From contig NZ_LT607751.1 of NCBI RefSeq assembly GCF_900090305.1, forward strand, positions 868,001 to 932,000: 64,000 nt of DNA. Direction: 5' to 3'. Position 1 is the stretch's first letter; the number at the start of each line of letters is the position of its first letter. The notes below the pieces were generated by a model. It did not search any database, was not told the DNA's origin, and was given only the letters and a program-made list of their open reading frames with translations. The translations under genes were made by a program, and so were the position numbers. Positions 8,158 through 16,248 of this stretch are shown piece by piece. This stretch comes from Micromonospora siamensis (lineage in GTDB: Bacteria > Actinomycetota > Actinomycetes > Mycobacteriales > Micromonosporaceae).

Positions 8158-9642
8158 GTGACGGAGCCGGAGATCGTGGACGTGGTCGTCGTCGGGCTCG
8201 GCGTGGGCGGCGAGGAGGTGGCCGGGCGACTCGCCGAGGCCGGCCTCGACGTCGTCGGCGTCGAACGGGACCTGGTCGGGGGCGAGTGCCCGTACTGGGG
8301 CTGCATCCCGAGCAAGATGATGATCCGGGCGGCGAACGCCCTGGCCGAGGCACACCGGGTCAACGAGCTGGCCGGCTCGGCGGAGGTCCGGCCGGACTGG
8401 GCCCCGGTGGCGAAGCGGATCCGCGAGGAGGCCACCGACACCTGGGACGACCAGGCGGCGGTGGACCGGTTCATCGGCAAGGGTGGCCGGTTCGTCCGCG
8501 GCGCCGGGCGGCTCGACGGCCCCGGCCGGGTACGCGTCGGTGACCAGGTGTTCCAGGCTCGGCACGCGGTCGTGCTGGGCACCGGCACCCGACCGTCGGT
8601 GCCGCCGATCGACGGGCTGGCCGACACGCCGTACTGGACCAACCACCAGGCGATCGAGGTCGAGAAGCTGCCGGCCACGCTGCTGGTGCTCGGCGGCGGC
8701 GCGATCGGGCTGGAGCTGGCGCAGGTGTTCGCCCGGTTCGGGGTGCGGGTGACGGTGATCGAGGCCGCCGACCGGGTGCTCGCCGTGGAGGAACCCGAGT
8801 CGTCGAAGGTGGCCGCGGCAGCGCTGCGCGCCGACGGCGTCACCGTCGAGACGGGCGTCAAGGCGGAACGGGTCAGCCACGACGGCTCGGCCTTCACCGT
8901 GCACGCGGGCGGCGGGTCGTACACCGGTGACCGGCTGCTGGTGGTCACCGGCCGTCGGGCCCACCTGGAGGAGCTGGGCCTGGACAGCGTCGGGGTGGAC
9001 GCCAAGCAGCGCTACCTGCCGGTGGACAGCCGGATGCACGCCGCCGACGGGATCTGGGCGGTCGGCGACCTCACCGGCGAGGGCGCGTTCACCCACATCG
9101 CCATGTACCAGGCGGCGATCGTCGTGGCCGACGTGCTCGACCACGTGCGCCGTGCCCAGGGTGGGCCGGACGCCAGCGGCACCGCCAGCGTGGTCGGCGG
9201 CGCGGCCGGCGTGGTCAGCTCCGTCGGCGGGGCGATGAGCGCCGGCGGGTCGACCGTCGCGCCGGGCAGCGTCCCGGTCGCCGACTACCGGGCCCTGCCC
9301 CGGGTGACCTTCACCGACCCGGAGGTGGGCGCGGTGGGGCTCACCGAGCAGCAGGCCCGGGACCGGGGGATCAACGTGCAGATCGGCTTCGCCGAGCTGT
9401 CGTCGTCCACCCGCGGCTGGATCCACAAGACGCCCGGCGACGGCTTCATCAAGCTGGTCGCCGACGCCGACCAGGGCGTGCTGGTCGGGGCCACCTCGGT
9501 CGGTCCGGCCGGCGGCGAGGTGCTCTCCGGGCTGGTCGTGGCGGTGCACGCGTCCGTGCCGATCAGCCAGCTCCGGCACATGATCTACGCGTACCCGACG
9601 TTCCACCGGGCCATCGAGACGGCGCTGCGCGACCTCAGCTGA
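8158..9642 (+). CDS. Pyridine nucleotide-disulfide oxidoreductase (dihydrolipoamide dehydrogenase/mercuric reductase-like)
   Basis: This 494-residue flavoprotein has an N-terminal FAD motif (VVVGLGVGGEEVAGRL), the redox-active disulfide in GECPYWGCIPSK, a central NAD(P) motif (LVLGGGAIGLELA) and the FAD-contacting GDLTGEGAFTH. The C-terminal dimer-interface segment reads YAYPTFHRAIE, with Tyr where dihydrolipoamide dehydrogenases carry the catalytic His of HPT. A Gly/Ala/Ser/Val-rich insertion of about 45 residues precedes the dimerisation domain. The electron acceptor is unknown. The GTG at 8158 is chosen because homology starts with EIVDVVVVG. It converges with the enoyl-CoA hydratase gene and overlaps its stop by 8 bp. 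Confidence 0.85.
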   Translation: MTEPEIVDVVVVGLGVGGEEVAGRLAEAGLDVVGVERDLVGGECPYWGCIPSKMMIRAANALAEAHRVNELAGSAEVRPDWAPVAKRIREEATDTWDDQAAVDRFIGKGGRFVRGAGRLDGPGRVRVGDQVFQARHAVVLGTGTRPSVPPIDGLADTPYWTNHQAIEVEKLPATLLVLGGGAIGLELAQVFARFGVRVTVIEAADRVLAVEEPESSKVAAAALRADGVTVETGVKAERVSHDGSAFTVHAGGGSYTGDRLLVVTGRRAHLEELGLDSVGVDAKQRYLPVDSRMHAADGIWAVGDLTGEGAFTHIAMYQAAIVVADVLDHVRRAQGGPDASGTASVVGGAAGVVSSVGGAMSAGGSTVAPGSVPVADYRALPRVTFTDPEVGAVGLTEQQARDRGINVQIGFAELSSSTRGWIHKTPGDGFIKLVADADQGVLVGATSVGPAGGEVLSGLVVAVHASVPISQLRHMIYAYPTFHRAIETALRDLS

Positions 9643-10405
9643 GCGGCGCGGGGTCGCCGTGGCGGCCGGCACCCGCGGCGAACCGGGCCGCGCCGGCCGC
9701 CGCGTCGGTGGCCAGCGAGCCCATCCCGTACGTCAGCTCGACGGCGAGCGCCTCCGGCTCCGGCCGGCCGGCGGTGGCGAGGACCGAGGCGCGGTCGTTG
9801 CGCAGGCAGGTCTGCGGGTGCCGGGCGATCTCGGCCGCGAGCCGTTCGGCCGCCGCCCGCGCCTCACCCGGCGCGACCAGCCGGTTCACCAACCCCATCG
9901 CGTACGCCTCGTCGGCGCCGACGGGCCGGCCGGTGAGGATCAGGTCCATCGCCCGGCTCTCGCCGATGAGTCTCGGCAGCCGGACCGTCCCGCCGTCGAT
10001 CAGCGGCACCCCCCACCGCCGGCAGAACACCCCGAGCGTCGCGTCGGACTCGGCGACCCGCAGGTCGCACCAGAGCGCCAGCTCCAGGCCGCCGGCCACG
10101 GCGTACCCGGAGATCGCGGCGACGACCGGCTTGGACAGTGACATCCGGGTGGGTCCCATCGGGCCGTCGCCCTCCGGTTCGACCCGGTTGCCGCTGGGCG
10201 TACCGATGGCCTTGAGGTCGGCGCCCGCGCAGAACGTGCCGCCGGCCCCCCAGAGCACCGCGACCGCTGCCGTGGGGTCGGCCTCGAAGGCGCGGAACGC
10301 GTCGGCCAGCGCCCGCGCGGTCGGGCCGTCGACGGCGTTGCGGGCCGCCGGCCGGTCCAGGATCACCGTGGTCACCGGCCCGTCGCGTTCCACCCGTACA
10401 CCCAT
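9635..10405 (-). CDS. Enoyl-CoA hydratase/isomerase family protein
   Basis: The 256-residue crotonase-fold protein begins MGVRVERDGPVTTVILDRP. It keeps the oxyanion-hole segments GGTFCAGADLKAI and AISGYAVAGGLELALWCDLR. The catalytic Glu pair of classical hydratases is not obvious: the second segment reads FCRRWGVPLIDGGTVRLPRL, which resembles a large actinobacterial subgroup with uncharacterised substrates. The ATG at 10405 fits the family start although the open frame extends upstream. Hydration or isomerisation of an acyl-CoA is likely; the substrate is unknown. Confidence 0.85.
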   Translation of the reverse strand: MGVRVERDGPVTTVILDRPAARNAVDGPTARALADAFRAFEADPTAAVAVLWGAGGTFCAGADLKAIGTPSGNRVEPEGDGPMGPTRMSLSKPVVAAISGYAVAGGLELALWCDLRVAESDATLGVFCRRWGVPLIDGGTVRLPRLIGESRAMDLILTGRPVGADEAYAMGLVNRLVAPGEARAAAERLAAEIARHPQTCLRNDRASVLATAGRPEPEALAVELTYGMGSLATDAAAGAARFAAGAGRHGDPAPLS

Positions 10406-10523
10406 CGGGACAGCATGCCCGGCGGGCGCGCCCGCCCGCCACGGCCCGATCGGACCGGGCCTGCCGGCCGGAGCGCGACCTCGGTCCGGGGCCGGCCGGG
10501 CCTGGCCCGGGTGTGCGCCGTGC

Positions 10524-10607
10524 CTACAGACTTGAGAGCGTGAACGACTCAGAGGCCGGGCGGAGCCGCCCGGTGCGGTTGAGTCGTCCGTGCTCTCAAG
10601 TCTGTAG
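10524..10607. repeat. Interspersed palindromic repeat, copy 1
   Basis: Arms of 28 bp (10524-10551 and 10580-10607) are complementary with three mismatches and surround a small GC hairpin (ccgggcg/cgcccgg). The outer 16 bp, ctacagacttgagagc, recur at 59196-59369. It lies 73 bp beyond the nrdB stop and could also end that transcript. Confidence 0.75.
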
Positions 10608-10679
10608 CGCGGGCAGGAGGTGTCCCCGGTCCCGCCGAGCACGGGGGGACGAGCGGGCCCGGACGAGCCGGCCACCCGC

Positions 10680-11681
10680 TCAGAACGCCTCGTCGAGCGC
10701 CACCGTCCCCTCGACCGCCACCTGGTAGGCCGACACCCGCCGCTCGAAGAAGTTCGTCAGCTCCTGCACGTCCTGCAACTCCATGAACGGGAACGGGTTG
10801 CTCGACCCGTACGCCGGAGGAAGGCCGAGCCGGGCGAGCCGCGCGTCGGCGACGTACTCCAGGTAGCGGCGCATGTCGGTGGTGTTCATGCCCGGCAGGC
10901 CCTCCCCGCAGAGGTCGCGGGCGAACGCCAGCTCCGCCGCGACGGCCTCGTCGAGCATCCGCCGCACGTCCGCCTCCATCTCCGCGTCGAAGAGGGCCGG
11001 CTCCTCGGCGCGGACCGTGTCCACCACCGAGAAGGCGAACTCCATGTGCATCGACTCGTCGCGGAACACCCAGTTGGTGCCGGTGGCCAGCCCGGAGAGC
11101 AGGCCGCGCGAGCGCAGCCAGTAGACGTAGGCGAAGGCGCCGTAGAAGAACAGCCCCTCCACGCAGGCCGCGAAGCAGATCAGGTTGAGCAGGAACGCCC
11201 GCCGGTCGGCCCGGGTCTCCAGCCGGTGCAGGCTGCCGATCGAGTCGATCCAGCGGAAGCAGAACTCCGCCTTGTCCCGGATCGACGGGATGTGCTCGAC
11301 CGCCGCGAACGCCTTCACCCGCTCCTCGTGGTCGGGCAGGTAGGTGTCCAGCAGGGTCAGGTAGAACTGGACGTGCACCGCCTCCTCGAAGAGCTGCCGC
11401 GACAGATAGAGGCGGGCCTCGGGGGCGTTGACGTGCTGATAGAGGTTGAGCACCAGGTTGTTCGCCACGATCGAGTCGCCGGTGGCGAAGAACGCCACCA
11501 GGCGGTGCACCAGGTGCCGCTCGCCGGGTGACAGCTTCGCCAGATCGGGTACGTCGGAGGCCAGGTCCACCTCCTCCACCGTCCAGGTGTTGCGGATGGC
11601 CGCCCGGAACCGCTCGTAGAACTCCGGGTAGCGCATCGGTCGCAGGGTCAGGTCCATGCCGGGATCCAGCAGCGTCGTCAC
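10680..11681 (-). CDS. nrdB: Ribonucleotide reductase class Ia, beta subunit
   Basis: The 333-residue R2 protein holds the di-iron centre and tyrosyl radical that NrdA needs to make dNTPs. Iron ligands are seen in FEEAVHVQFY (E-x-x-H, with Tyr four residues after the His where the radical Tyr sits) and FRDESMHMEF (second E-x-x-H). The C-terminus ending VALDEAF would dock to NrdA. The GTG start overlaps the nrdA stop (GTGA), showing translational coupling. Control is expected from the cobalamin riboswitch upstream of nrdA. Confidence 0.94.
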   Translation of the reverse strand: MTTLLDPGMDLTLRPMRYPEFYERFRAAIRNTWTVEEVDLASDVPDLAKLSPGERHLVHRLVAFFATGDSIVANNLVLNLYQHVNAPEARLYLSRQLFEEAVHVQFYLTLLDTYLPDHEERVKAFAAVEHIPSIRDKAEFCFRWIDSIGSLHRLETRADRRAFLLNLICFAACVEGLFFYGAFAYVYWLRSRGLLSGLATGTNWVFRDESMHMEFAFSVVDTVRAEEPALFDAEMEADVRRMLDEAVAAELAFARDLCGEGLPGMNTTDMRRYLEYVADARLARLGLPPAYGSSNPFPFMELQDVQELTNFFERRVSAYQVAVEGTVALDEAF

Positions 11682-14020
11682 TGGCAGGCCTCGCAGACGT
11701 CCGGGTTCTCCAGCGAGCAGGCGACGGCGTCGTCGTCGCTCGCCACGGGCAGGGTGAGCAGGGCCGGCCGGGACTGCGCCGGCACGGCGGCGGTCACCGT
11801 GGTCTGGGCGATCCGGGTGGCCGGGCGAGACCGCAGGTAGTAGGTCGTCTTCAGGCCGGCCCGCCAGGCGTACGCGTACATCGAGGAGAGGCGGCCGATG
11901 GTGGGGCTGGCCTGGAACAGGTTCAGCGACTGCGACTGGTCCACGTACGGCGCCCGGGCGGCGGCCAGGTCGATCAGCGCCTTCTGCGGCAGCTCCCACG
12001 CCGTACGGTGCAACGCCTTCAGCTCCGCCGGCAGGTCCAGCTCCTGCACCGACCCGTCGGCCCGCTTGATCGCCTCCCGGGTCGGCGCGTCCCACCGGCC
12101 CAGCCGCTTCAAGTCCGCCACCAGGTGCCGGTTGACCTGGAGGAACTCGCCGGAGAGCGTCTCCCGCTTGAACAGGTTCGACACCAGCGGCTCCACGCAC
12201 TCGGCGCAGCCGGCGATCGACGCGATGGTCGCCGTCGGGGCGATCGCCACCAGCAGCGAGTTGCGCAGCCCGTGCCGGGCGACCTTCTCCCGCAGCACGG
12301 CCCACGCCTCCGGTCGGGTCGGTCGGGCGTCCGGCCAGTGGTCCGGGTGCAGCACCCCGCCCGCCGCCCGGGTCAGCGGGTACGCCGGGTGCGCCCCCAA
12401 CGCCTCGGCCAGGTCGGCCGACGCGTCGTACGCGGCCAGGGCGATCTCCTCGGCGATCCGGGTGGACAGGGCCAGCGCCTCGGCCGAGTCGAACGGCAGC
12501 CGCAGCGCCGCGAACACGTCGGCCAGCCCCATCACGCCCAGCCCCAGCGGCCGCCAGCGCCGGTGCGCCGTCCCGGCCTCCTCGGTCGGGAACCAGTTCC
12601 GGTCGATCGCCCGGTCCAGCGCGCCCACCGCGATCCGCACCGTCTCGCCCAGCGTGGCGAAGTCGACCCCGCCGTCCACCAGGTGCGCGGCCAGGTTGAT
12701 CGAGCCCAGGGTGCAGACCGCCGTCTCGTCGTCGCTGGTCACCTCCAGGATCTCGGTGCACAGGTTGGAGTGGTGCACCACCCCGCCGCCGTTGCCGACC
12801 TGGTTGCAGGTGCGGTTCGCCGCGTCGGAGAAGGTCATCCAGCCGTTGCCGGTCTGCGCCAGGGTGCGCATCATCCGGGCGTACAGGGTGCGGGCCGGCA
12901 GCGTGCGGACCGCCTTGCCGGCCGCCTCCGCCGCCCGGTACGCGGTGTCGAACTCCTCGCCCCACAGGTCGACCAGCTCCGGCACCTCCTTCGGGTCGAA
13001 GAGCGACCACTGCGCGTCCGCCTCGACCCGCCGCATGAACTCGTCCGGCACCCAGTTCGCCAGGTTCAGGTTGTGGGTCCGCCGGGCCTCGTCGCCGGTG
13101 TTGTCCTTGAGCTCCAGGAACTCCTCGACGTCGGCGTGCCAGGTGTCCAGGTAGACGCAGGCGGCACCCTTGCGCCGGCCGCCCTGGTTGACCGCGGCCA
13201 CGCTGGCGTCCAGGGTCCGCAGCCACGGCACGATGCCGTTGGAGCGACCGTTGGTGCCCCGGATCAGCGACCCCCGCGAACGCACCCGGGACCAGGACAC
13301 CCCGATCCCGCCGGCGAACTTCGACAGCCGGGCGATCTGCGTGTACCGCTGATAGATCGAGTCCAGCTCGTCGCGCGGCGAGTCGACCAGGAAGCAGGAG
13401 GAGAGCTGCTGGTGCCGGGCGCCCGCGTTGAACAGGGTCGGCGAGCTGGGCAGGTAGGCCAGCCGGGACATCCGCCGGTAGAGCGCGGCGGCCTCGGTGA
13501 CGGTGTCCGACAGGCCGGTGGCGACCCGCAGCCAGAAGTGCTGCGGACGTTCCAGCACCGCCCGCGTGGTGGGATGCCGCAGCAGGTAGCGGTCGGTGAG
13601 CGTACGCAGGCCGAAGTATTCGAACGCGGCGTCGTGCGCGTGGTCGACCAAGCCGTCGAGGGCGTCGGCGTGCGCCGCGACGAAGCCGGCGAAGTCCGGG
13701 TCCAGCAGCCCCTCGGCGTACGCGACGGCGACGCTGTCGGAGAACCGCAGGATGCCCTGCTCCCGGGTCTCGTCGGCGGTCCGGGCGGCGAGCAGCCGGG
13801 CGGCCAGCTTCGTGTACGCGGGTTCCTCGGCGATCAGGCCGGCCGCCGCCGAGATGGCCAGCCCGGTCAGCTCCGCCGCGTCGGCCCGGGCGGTACGCCC
13901 CGACTCGACCAGGGCGAGGATCCGCTCCGGGTCGGTGTCGGGCAGGTCGTGCCGGTGCCGGTGCAGCAGTTCCCGCAGCGCGTCGACCGGGGGTGGGGCA
14001 AGGGTGGATGACGCCGTCAC
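11678..14020 (-). CDS. nrdA: Ribonucleotide reductase class Ia, alpha subunit
   Basis: The 780-residue catalytic subunit reduces ribonucleoside diphosphates. Active-site cysteines lie in SSCFLVDSP, NLCTEILE and AVCTLGSINL, and the C-terminal shuttle pair in DVCEACQ. The N-terminal ATP-cone motif (V-x-KRDG) of E. coli NrdA is not present; the protein begins within the region that follows it, as in other actinobacterial class Ia enzymes. The GTG start at 14020 has an AGGAGAG ribosome site 3-9 bp upstream. The leader carries a B12 riboswitch, which fits an organism that represses this cobalamin-independent enzyme when B12 supports a class II enzyme encoded elsewhere. Confidence 0.95.
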   Translation of the reverse strand: MTASSTLAPPPVDALRELLHRHRHDLPDTDPERILALVESGRTARADAAELTGLAISAAAGLIAEEPAYTKLAARLLAARTADETREQGILRFSDSVAVAYAEGLLDPDFAGFVAAHADALDGLVDHAHDAAFEYFGLRTLTDRYLLRHPTTRAVLERPQHFWLRVATGLSDTVTEAAALYRRMSRLAYLPSSPTLFNAGARHQQLSSCFLVDSPRDELDSIYQRYTQIARLSKFAGGIGVSWSRVRSRGSLIRGTNGRSNGIVPWLRTLDASVAAVNQGGRRKGAACVYLDTWHADVEEFLELKDNTGDEARRTHNLNLANWVPDEFMRRVEADAQWSLFDPKEVPELVDLWGEEFDTAYRAAEAAGKAVRTLPARTLYARMMRTLAQTGNGWMTFSDAANRTCNQVGNGGGVVHHSNLCTEILEVTSDDETAVCTLGSINLAAHLVDGGVDFATLGETVRIAVGALDRAIDRNWFPTEEAGTAHRRWRPLGLGVMGLADVFAALRLPFDSAEALALSTRIAEEIALAAYDASADLAEALGAHPAYPLTRAAGGVLHPDHWPDARPTRPEAWAVLREKVARHGLRNSLLVAIAPTATIASIAGCAECVEPLVSNLFKRETLSGEFLQVNRHLVADLKRLGRWDAPTREAIKRADGSVQELDLPAELKALHRTAWELPQKALIDLAAARAPYVDQSQSLNLFQASPTIGRLSSMYAYAWRAGLKTTYYLRSRPATRIAQTTVTAAVPAQSRPALLTLPVASDDDAVACSLENPDVCEACQ

Positions 14021-14078
14021 GTGCTCTCCTGGATGGTCGGTGTGGACCGTGGGGAGGGCACGACGGCACGCCGGAGCG

Positions 14079-14100
14079 CCGCCGGTCGGTGTGCCGGCGG
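14079..14100 (-). promoter_or_regulatory. Hairpin between riboswitch and nrdA start
   Basis: Seven-bp arms ccgccgg/ccggcgg enclose an 8-nt loop, 59 bp upstream of the nrdA GTG and downstream of the B12 box in the transcript. It may be part of the riboswitch expression platform, but it lacks a U-tract. Confidence 0.4.
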
Positions 14101-14159
14101 TGTTCCGTTACGGCTCGACGGCCCTCCCACGAGGCCCCGAGGTGGTACGCGCACCCGGC

Positions 14160-14385
14160 GGGCACGCACTGCTGGCAGGTCTTCGGACTCGCGGGCGGGC
14201 GCGTTGGCGACGCGCTGGCCTACCGGCCGTCGCTTCCCGGGCCCCGTCGGGCCCAGTGCTCAGTTGACGGCTCTCGTTCCCGCTCACCGCTGCGGGGCAG
14301 CCCCGGATTCGCACCGGGTTCCCTGTTCGGCGCGACGCCTGGCAGGCGTCGACACCTGGCGGACCCGTCGGACGGGTCACACCAG
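14160..14385 (-). ncRNA. Cobalamin (adenosylcobalamin) riboswitch upstream of nrdAB
   Basis: On the minus strand the leader shows the conserved core order: GGTGCGAATCCGGGGCTG, CCCCGCAGCGGTG, then after a variable arm AGTCCGAAGACCTGCC (the B12 box, 14174-14189) followed by AGCAGTGCG. These match the cobalamin riboswitch consensus. It precedes nrdA by about 140 bp. Control of class Ia nrd genes by a B12 riboswitch is known in Streptomyces coelicolor, so the same logic is expected here. The outer boundaries are approximate. Confidence 0.92.
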
Positions 14386-14421
14386 CAACGAAAACGATCC
14401 TAGATGTAGTGGCTCGGAAAA

Positions 14422-14444
14422 AGCCAACACACCACATGCTGTGG
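14422..14444 (-). promoter_or_regulatory. Candidate nrdAB promoter with NrdR-box-like site
   Basis: On the minus strand TTGGCT (14422-14427) lies about 19 bp before TAGGAT, a plausible -35/-10 pair for the riboswitch transcript. Overlapping it upstream, acaccacatgctgtgg (14429-14444) matches 11 of 16 positions of the NrdR box consensus ACACwATATATwGTGT. NrdR control is usual for nrd operons; the match here is moderate. Confidence 0.35.
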
Positions 14445-14469
14445 GCGTGTCGGGCTCTAGAGTTTTCCG

Positions 14470-14484
14470 GGTTGGCATACAACC
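14470..14484. promoter_or_regulatory. Inverted repeat upstream of the sigma-factor gene
   Basis: ggttg-gcata-caacc is a perfect 5-bp inverted repeat with a 5-bp spacer, 58-72 bp upstream of the sigma factor start and between the two divergent transcripts. It may be an operator; no protein can be assigned. Confidence 0.35.
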
Positions 14485-14541
14485 TGGACGGAGGCCGGGC
14501 CCGTCAGCGGGGTGGAATCACACACGAACGGGGTTGGGTGG

Positions 14542-15057
14542 ATGCGGGCGGACCTGGAGCAGGAGTACGTCGAGTACGTCACCGCGCGGCTGCCGCTGCT
14601 GCGCCGGATCGCCAGCCAGCTCACCGGCGACCCGCACCGCGGTGACGACCTGGTCCAGACGGCGGTCACCCGGCTCTACGTCAACTGGCGGCGAGCCCGC
14701 GAGGCGCAGAACGTCGACGCGTACGTCCGGACGGTCCTGGTCCGGGTCTTCCTCGACGAGAAGCGCCGGCTCTGGTCCCGGGTACGCCTGACGGACGTCC
14801 CGCCGGAGCCGACGGCGAGGCCGCTCGGCGACGCGGTCGAGGACCGCGAACTGCTGCACGCCGCGCTGGCCCAGGTGCCGCCCCGGCAGCGGGCCGTGCT
14901 GGTGCTGCGCTTCCTGCACGACCGCCCGGTCGACGAGGTGGCCGCGACCCTCGGCTGCACCGCCGGCACCGTCAAGAGCCAGACCGCCCAGGGCCTGGCC
15001 CGCCTGCGCCGCCTGCTCGGTACCGCCGACTACGTGATCACGGGAGAGGCACGATGA
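14542..15057 (+). CDS. SigE-family RNA polymerase sigma factor (ECF)
   Basis: The 171-residue protein has region 2 at residues 10-75 (ARLPLLRRIASQLTGD, then DDLVQTAVTRLYVNW) and region 4 at about 105-160 (PPRQRAVLVLRFLHD, then VAATLGCTAGTVKSQ helix-turn-helix). This matches the actinobacterial SigE-family ECF subgroup. The ATG at 14542 gives the family-typical N-terminus; an in-frame GTG at 14512 is possible. It overlaps the next gene by 4 bp (ATGA), whose product has one membrane helix and may be its anti-sigma partner. It diverges from the nrdAB leader. Confidence 0.88.
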   Translation: MRADLEQEYVEYVTARLPLLRRIASQLTGDPHRGDDLVQTAVTRLYVNWRRAREAQNVDAYVRTVLVRVFLDEKRRLWSRVRLTDVPPEPTARPLGDAVEDRELLHAALAQVPPRQRAVLVLRFLHDRPVDEVAATLGCTAGTVKSQTAQGLARLRRLLGTADYVITGEAR

Positions 15058-16160
15058 CTGACGGGAAGCTCCTCGAACCGCTGCGCGACTCACCGCTGCC
15101 CCCGTCCGGGGTGGACCTGCACCGGGCGGTACGCGACGGGCGGCGGCGGATCCGGCACCGCCGGATCGCCACCGCGGCCACCGCCGGACTCGCCGTCGTG
15201 GCGCTCGTCGCCACCGCGCCGACCCTGCTCGACCGCGGCGACCGGCCCGCGCCCCCACCCGTGGCCGCCGTGCCGACGGCGACCGGCACGCCGACCCCCG
15301 CCGCCCCGCTGCCCGACCGGGCGCCGGCCGCCTTCGACCCGGCCCGCCAGTACGCCGACCTCGGCTGGCTCCCCGCCGGTCTCACCGACCGGACCGTCGT
15401 CACCCGGTCCACGCAACTCACCCTGTACGCGGCGGCGCCCCAGCCCGGGGGGGAGGGGATGCGGCTCATGCTGCGGATGGTGCCCCGGGGCTCCGACATC
15501 GCCCTGGCCGACGACGACAACTTCGTCCGCCCCGCCGGGAGCGCCGGCACCTCCGGCCTGACCGCCGCCGAACCGGTCGCCGGCCGCCCCGCCTGGTGGA
15601 ACCCGGTGGCCGTCGTCGGCCGGGGCGCCGCCCTGCGCTGGCAGTACGCCCCGGGCGCCTGGGCGGAGGTGGGCCTGATCAACGTGCCGGCGGGCACCGA
15701 CCCGCAGGCCCTCGTCCGCCGGATCGCCCTCGACATCCGGTACGCCGTCGACCGCCCGATCCCCGTCCCGGTGGCCTTCCGCGCCCTGCCGTCCACACTG
15801 AAGCCGATGTCGTACCAGGTGACCACCCGACCCGGCGGCGGCTGGGACGCGCGCCTCGCCTACGGCACCGGCAAGCGCACGAAGTACGGCGACTGGCCGC
15901 TGACCGTGCAGCTGATGCCGCGTACCTCGGAGAAGGGTGACGGCTCGGTCCTCGCCGACCCCGACTCGACCATCGACGGTCACCCGGCCCGCCGCCGGAC
16001 CTCTGGCGACGGCGGCGCCAGCCTCCAGGTCTACAACGTCCAGGGGCTGTACGTGGAGATCACCGCCAACGACGAGGCGACCCTGCGCGCCCTCGGCGGT
16101 GACCTGGACGGGCTGTTCCGTGGCACCACCTTCCGGCCCAGGATCAGCGACTGGCGGTGA
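15054..16160 (+). CDS. Single-pass membrane protein, possible anti-sigma partner
   Basis: The 368 residues comprise a cytoplasmic stretch of about 45 residues ending in RRRIRHRRI, one membrane helix (residues about 46-64), a Pro/Ala-rich spacer and an extracytoplasmic domain of about 270 residues. No zinc-binding HxxxCxxC anti-sigma motif is visible. Coupling to the sigma factor through ATGA and the topology, with the short N-terminus inside, are those of many anti-sigma factors. That role is an inference; the outer domain is not recognised. Confidence 0.6.
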   Translation: MTDGKLLEPLRDSPLPPSGVDLHRAVRDGRRRIRHRRIATAATAGLAVVALVATAPTLLDRGDRPAPPPVAAVPTATGTPTPAAPLPDRAPAAFDPARQYADLGWLPAGLTDRTVVTRSTQLTLYAAAPQPGGEGMRLMLRMVPRGSDIALADDDNFVRPAGSAGTSGLTAAEPVAGRPAWWNPVAVVGRGAALRWQYAPGAWAEVGLINVPAGTDPQALVRRIALDIRYAVDRPIPVPVAFRALPSTLKPMSYQVTTRPGGGWDARLAYGTGKRTKYGDWPLTVQLMPRTSEKGDGSVLADPDSTIDGHPARRRTSGDGGASLQVYNVQGLYVEITANDEATLRALGGDLDGLFRGTTFRPRISDWR

Positions 16161-16248
16161 CACCCGATCGGGCGACGGATGCCCTCCGGTACCCGTCGCC
16201 CGGTTTGCGGTCGCTCCTGCCGGGAAGTCGGAGAAGGTGCGAGCGCTG

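Noticed and set aside
9635..10675. Longer start for the enoyl-CoA hydratase (346 codons)
   Set aside because: The extra 90 residues are Pro/Arg/Gly-rich and include the palindromic repeat; the family start fits 10405.
10680..14165. A single 1161-codon open frame on the minus strand
   Set aside because: Only its last 333 codons (nrdB) are real; the rest is the out-of-frame shadow of nrdA, rich in Arg/Pro/Gly.
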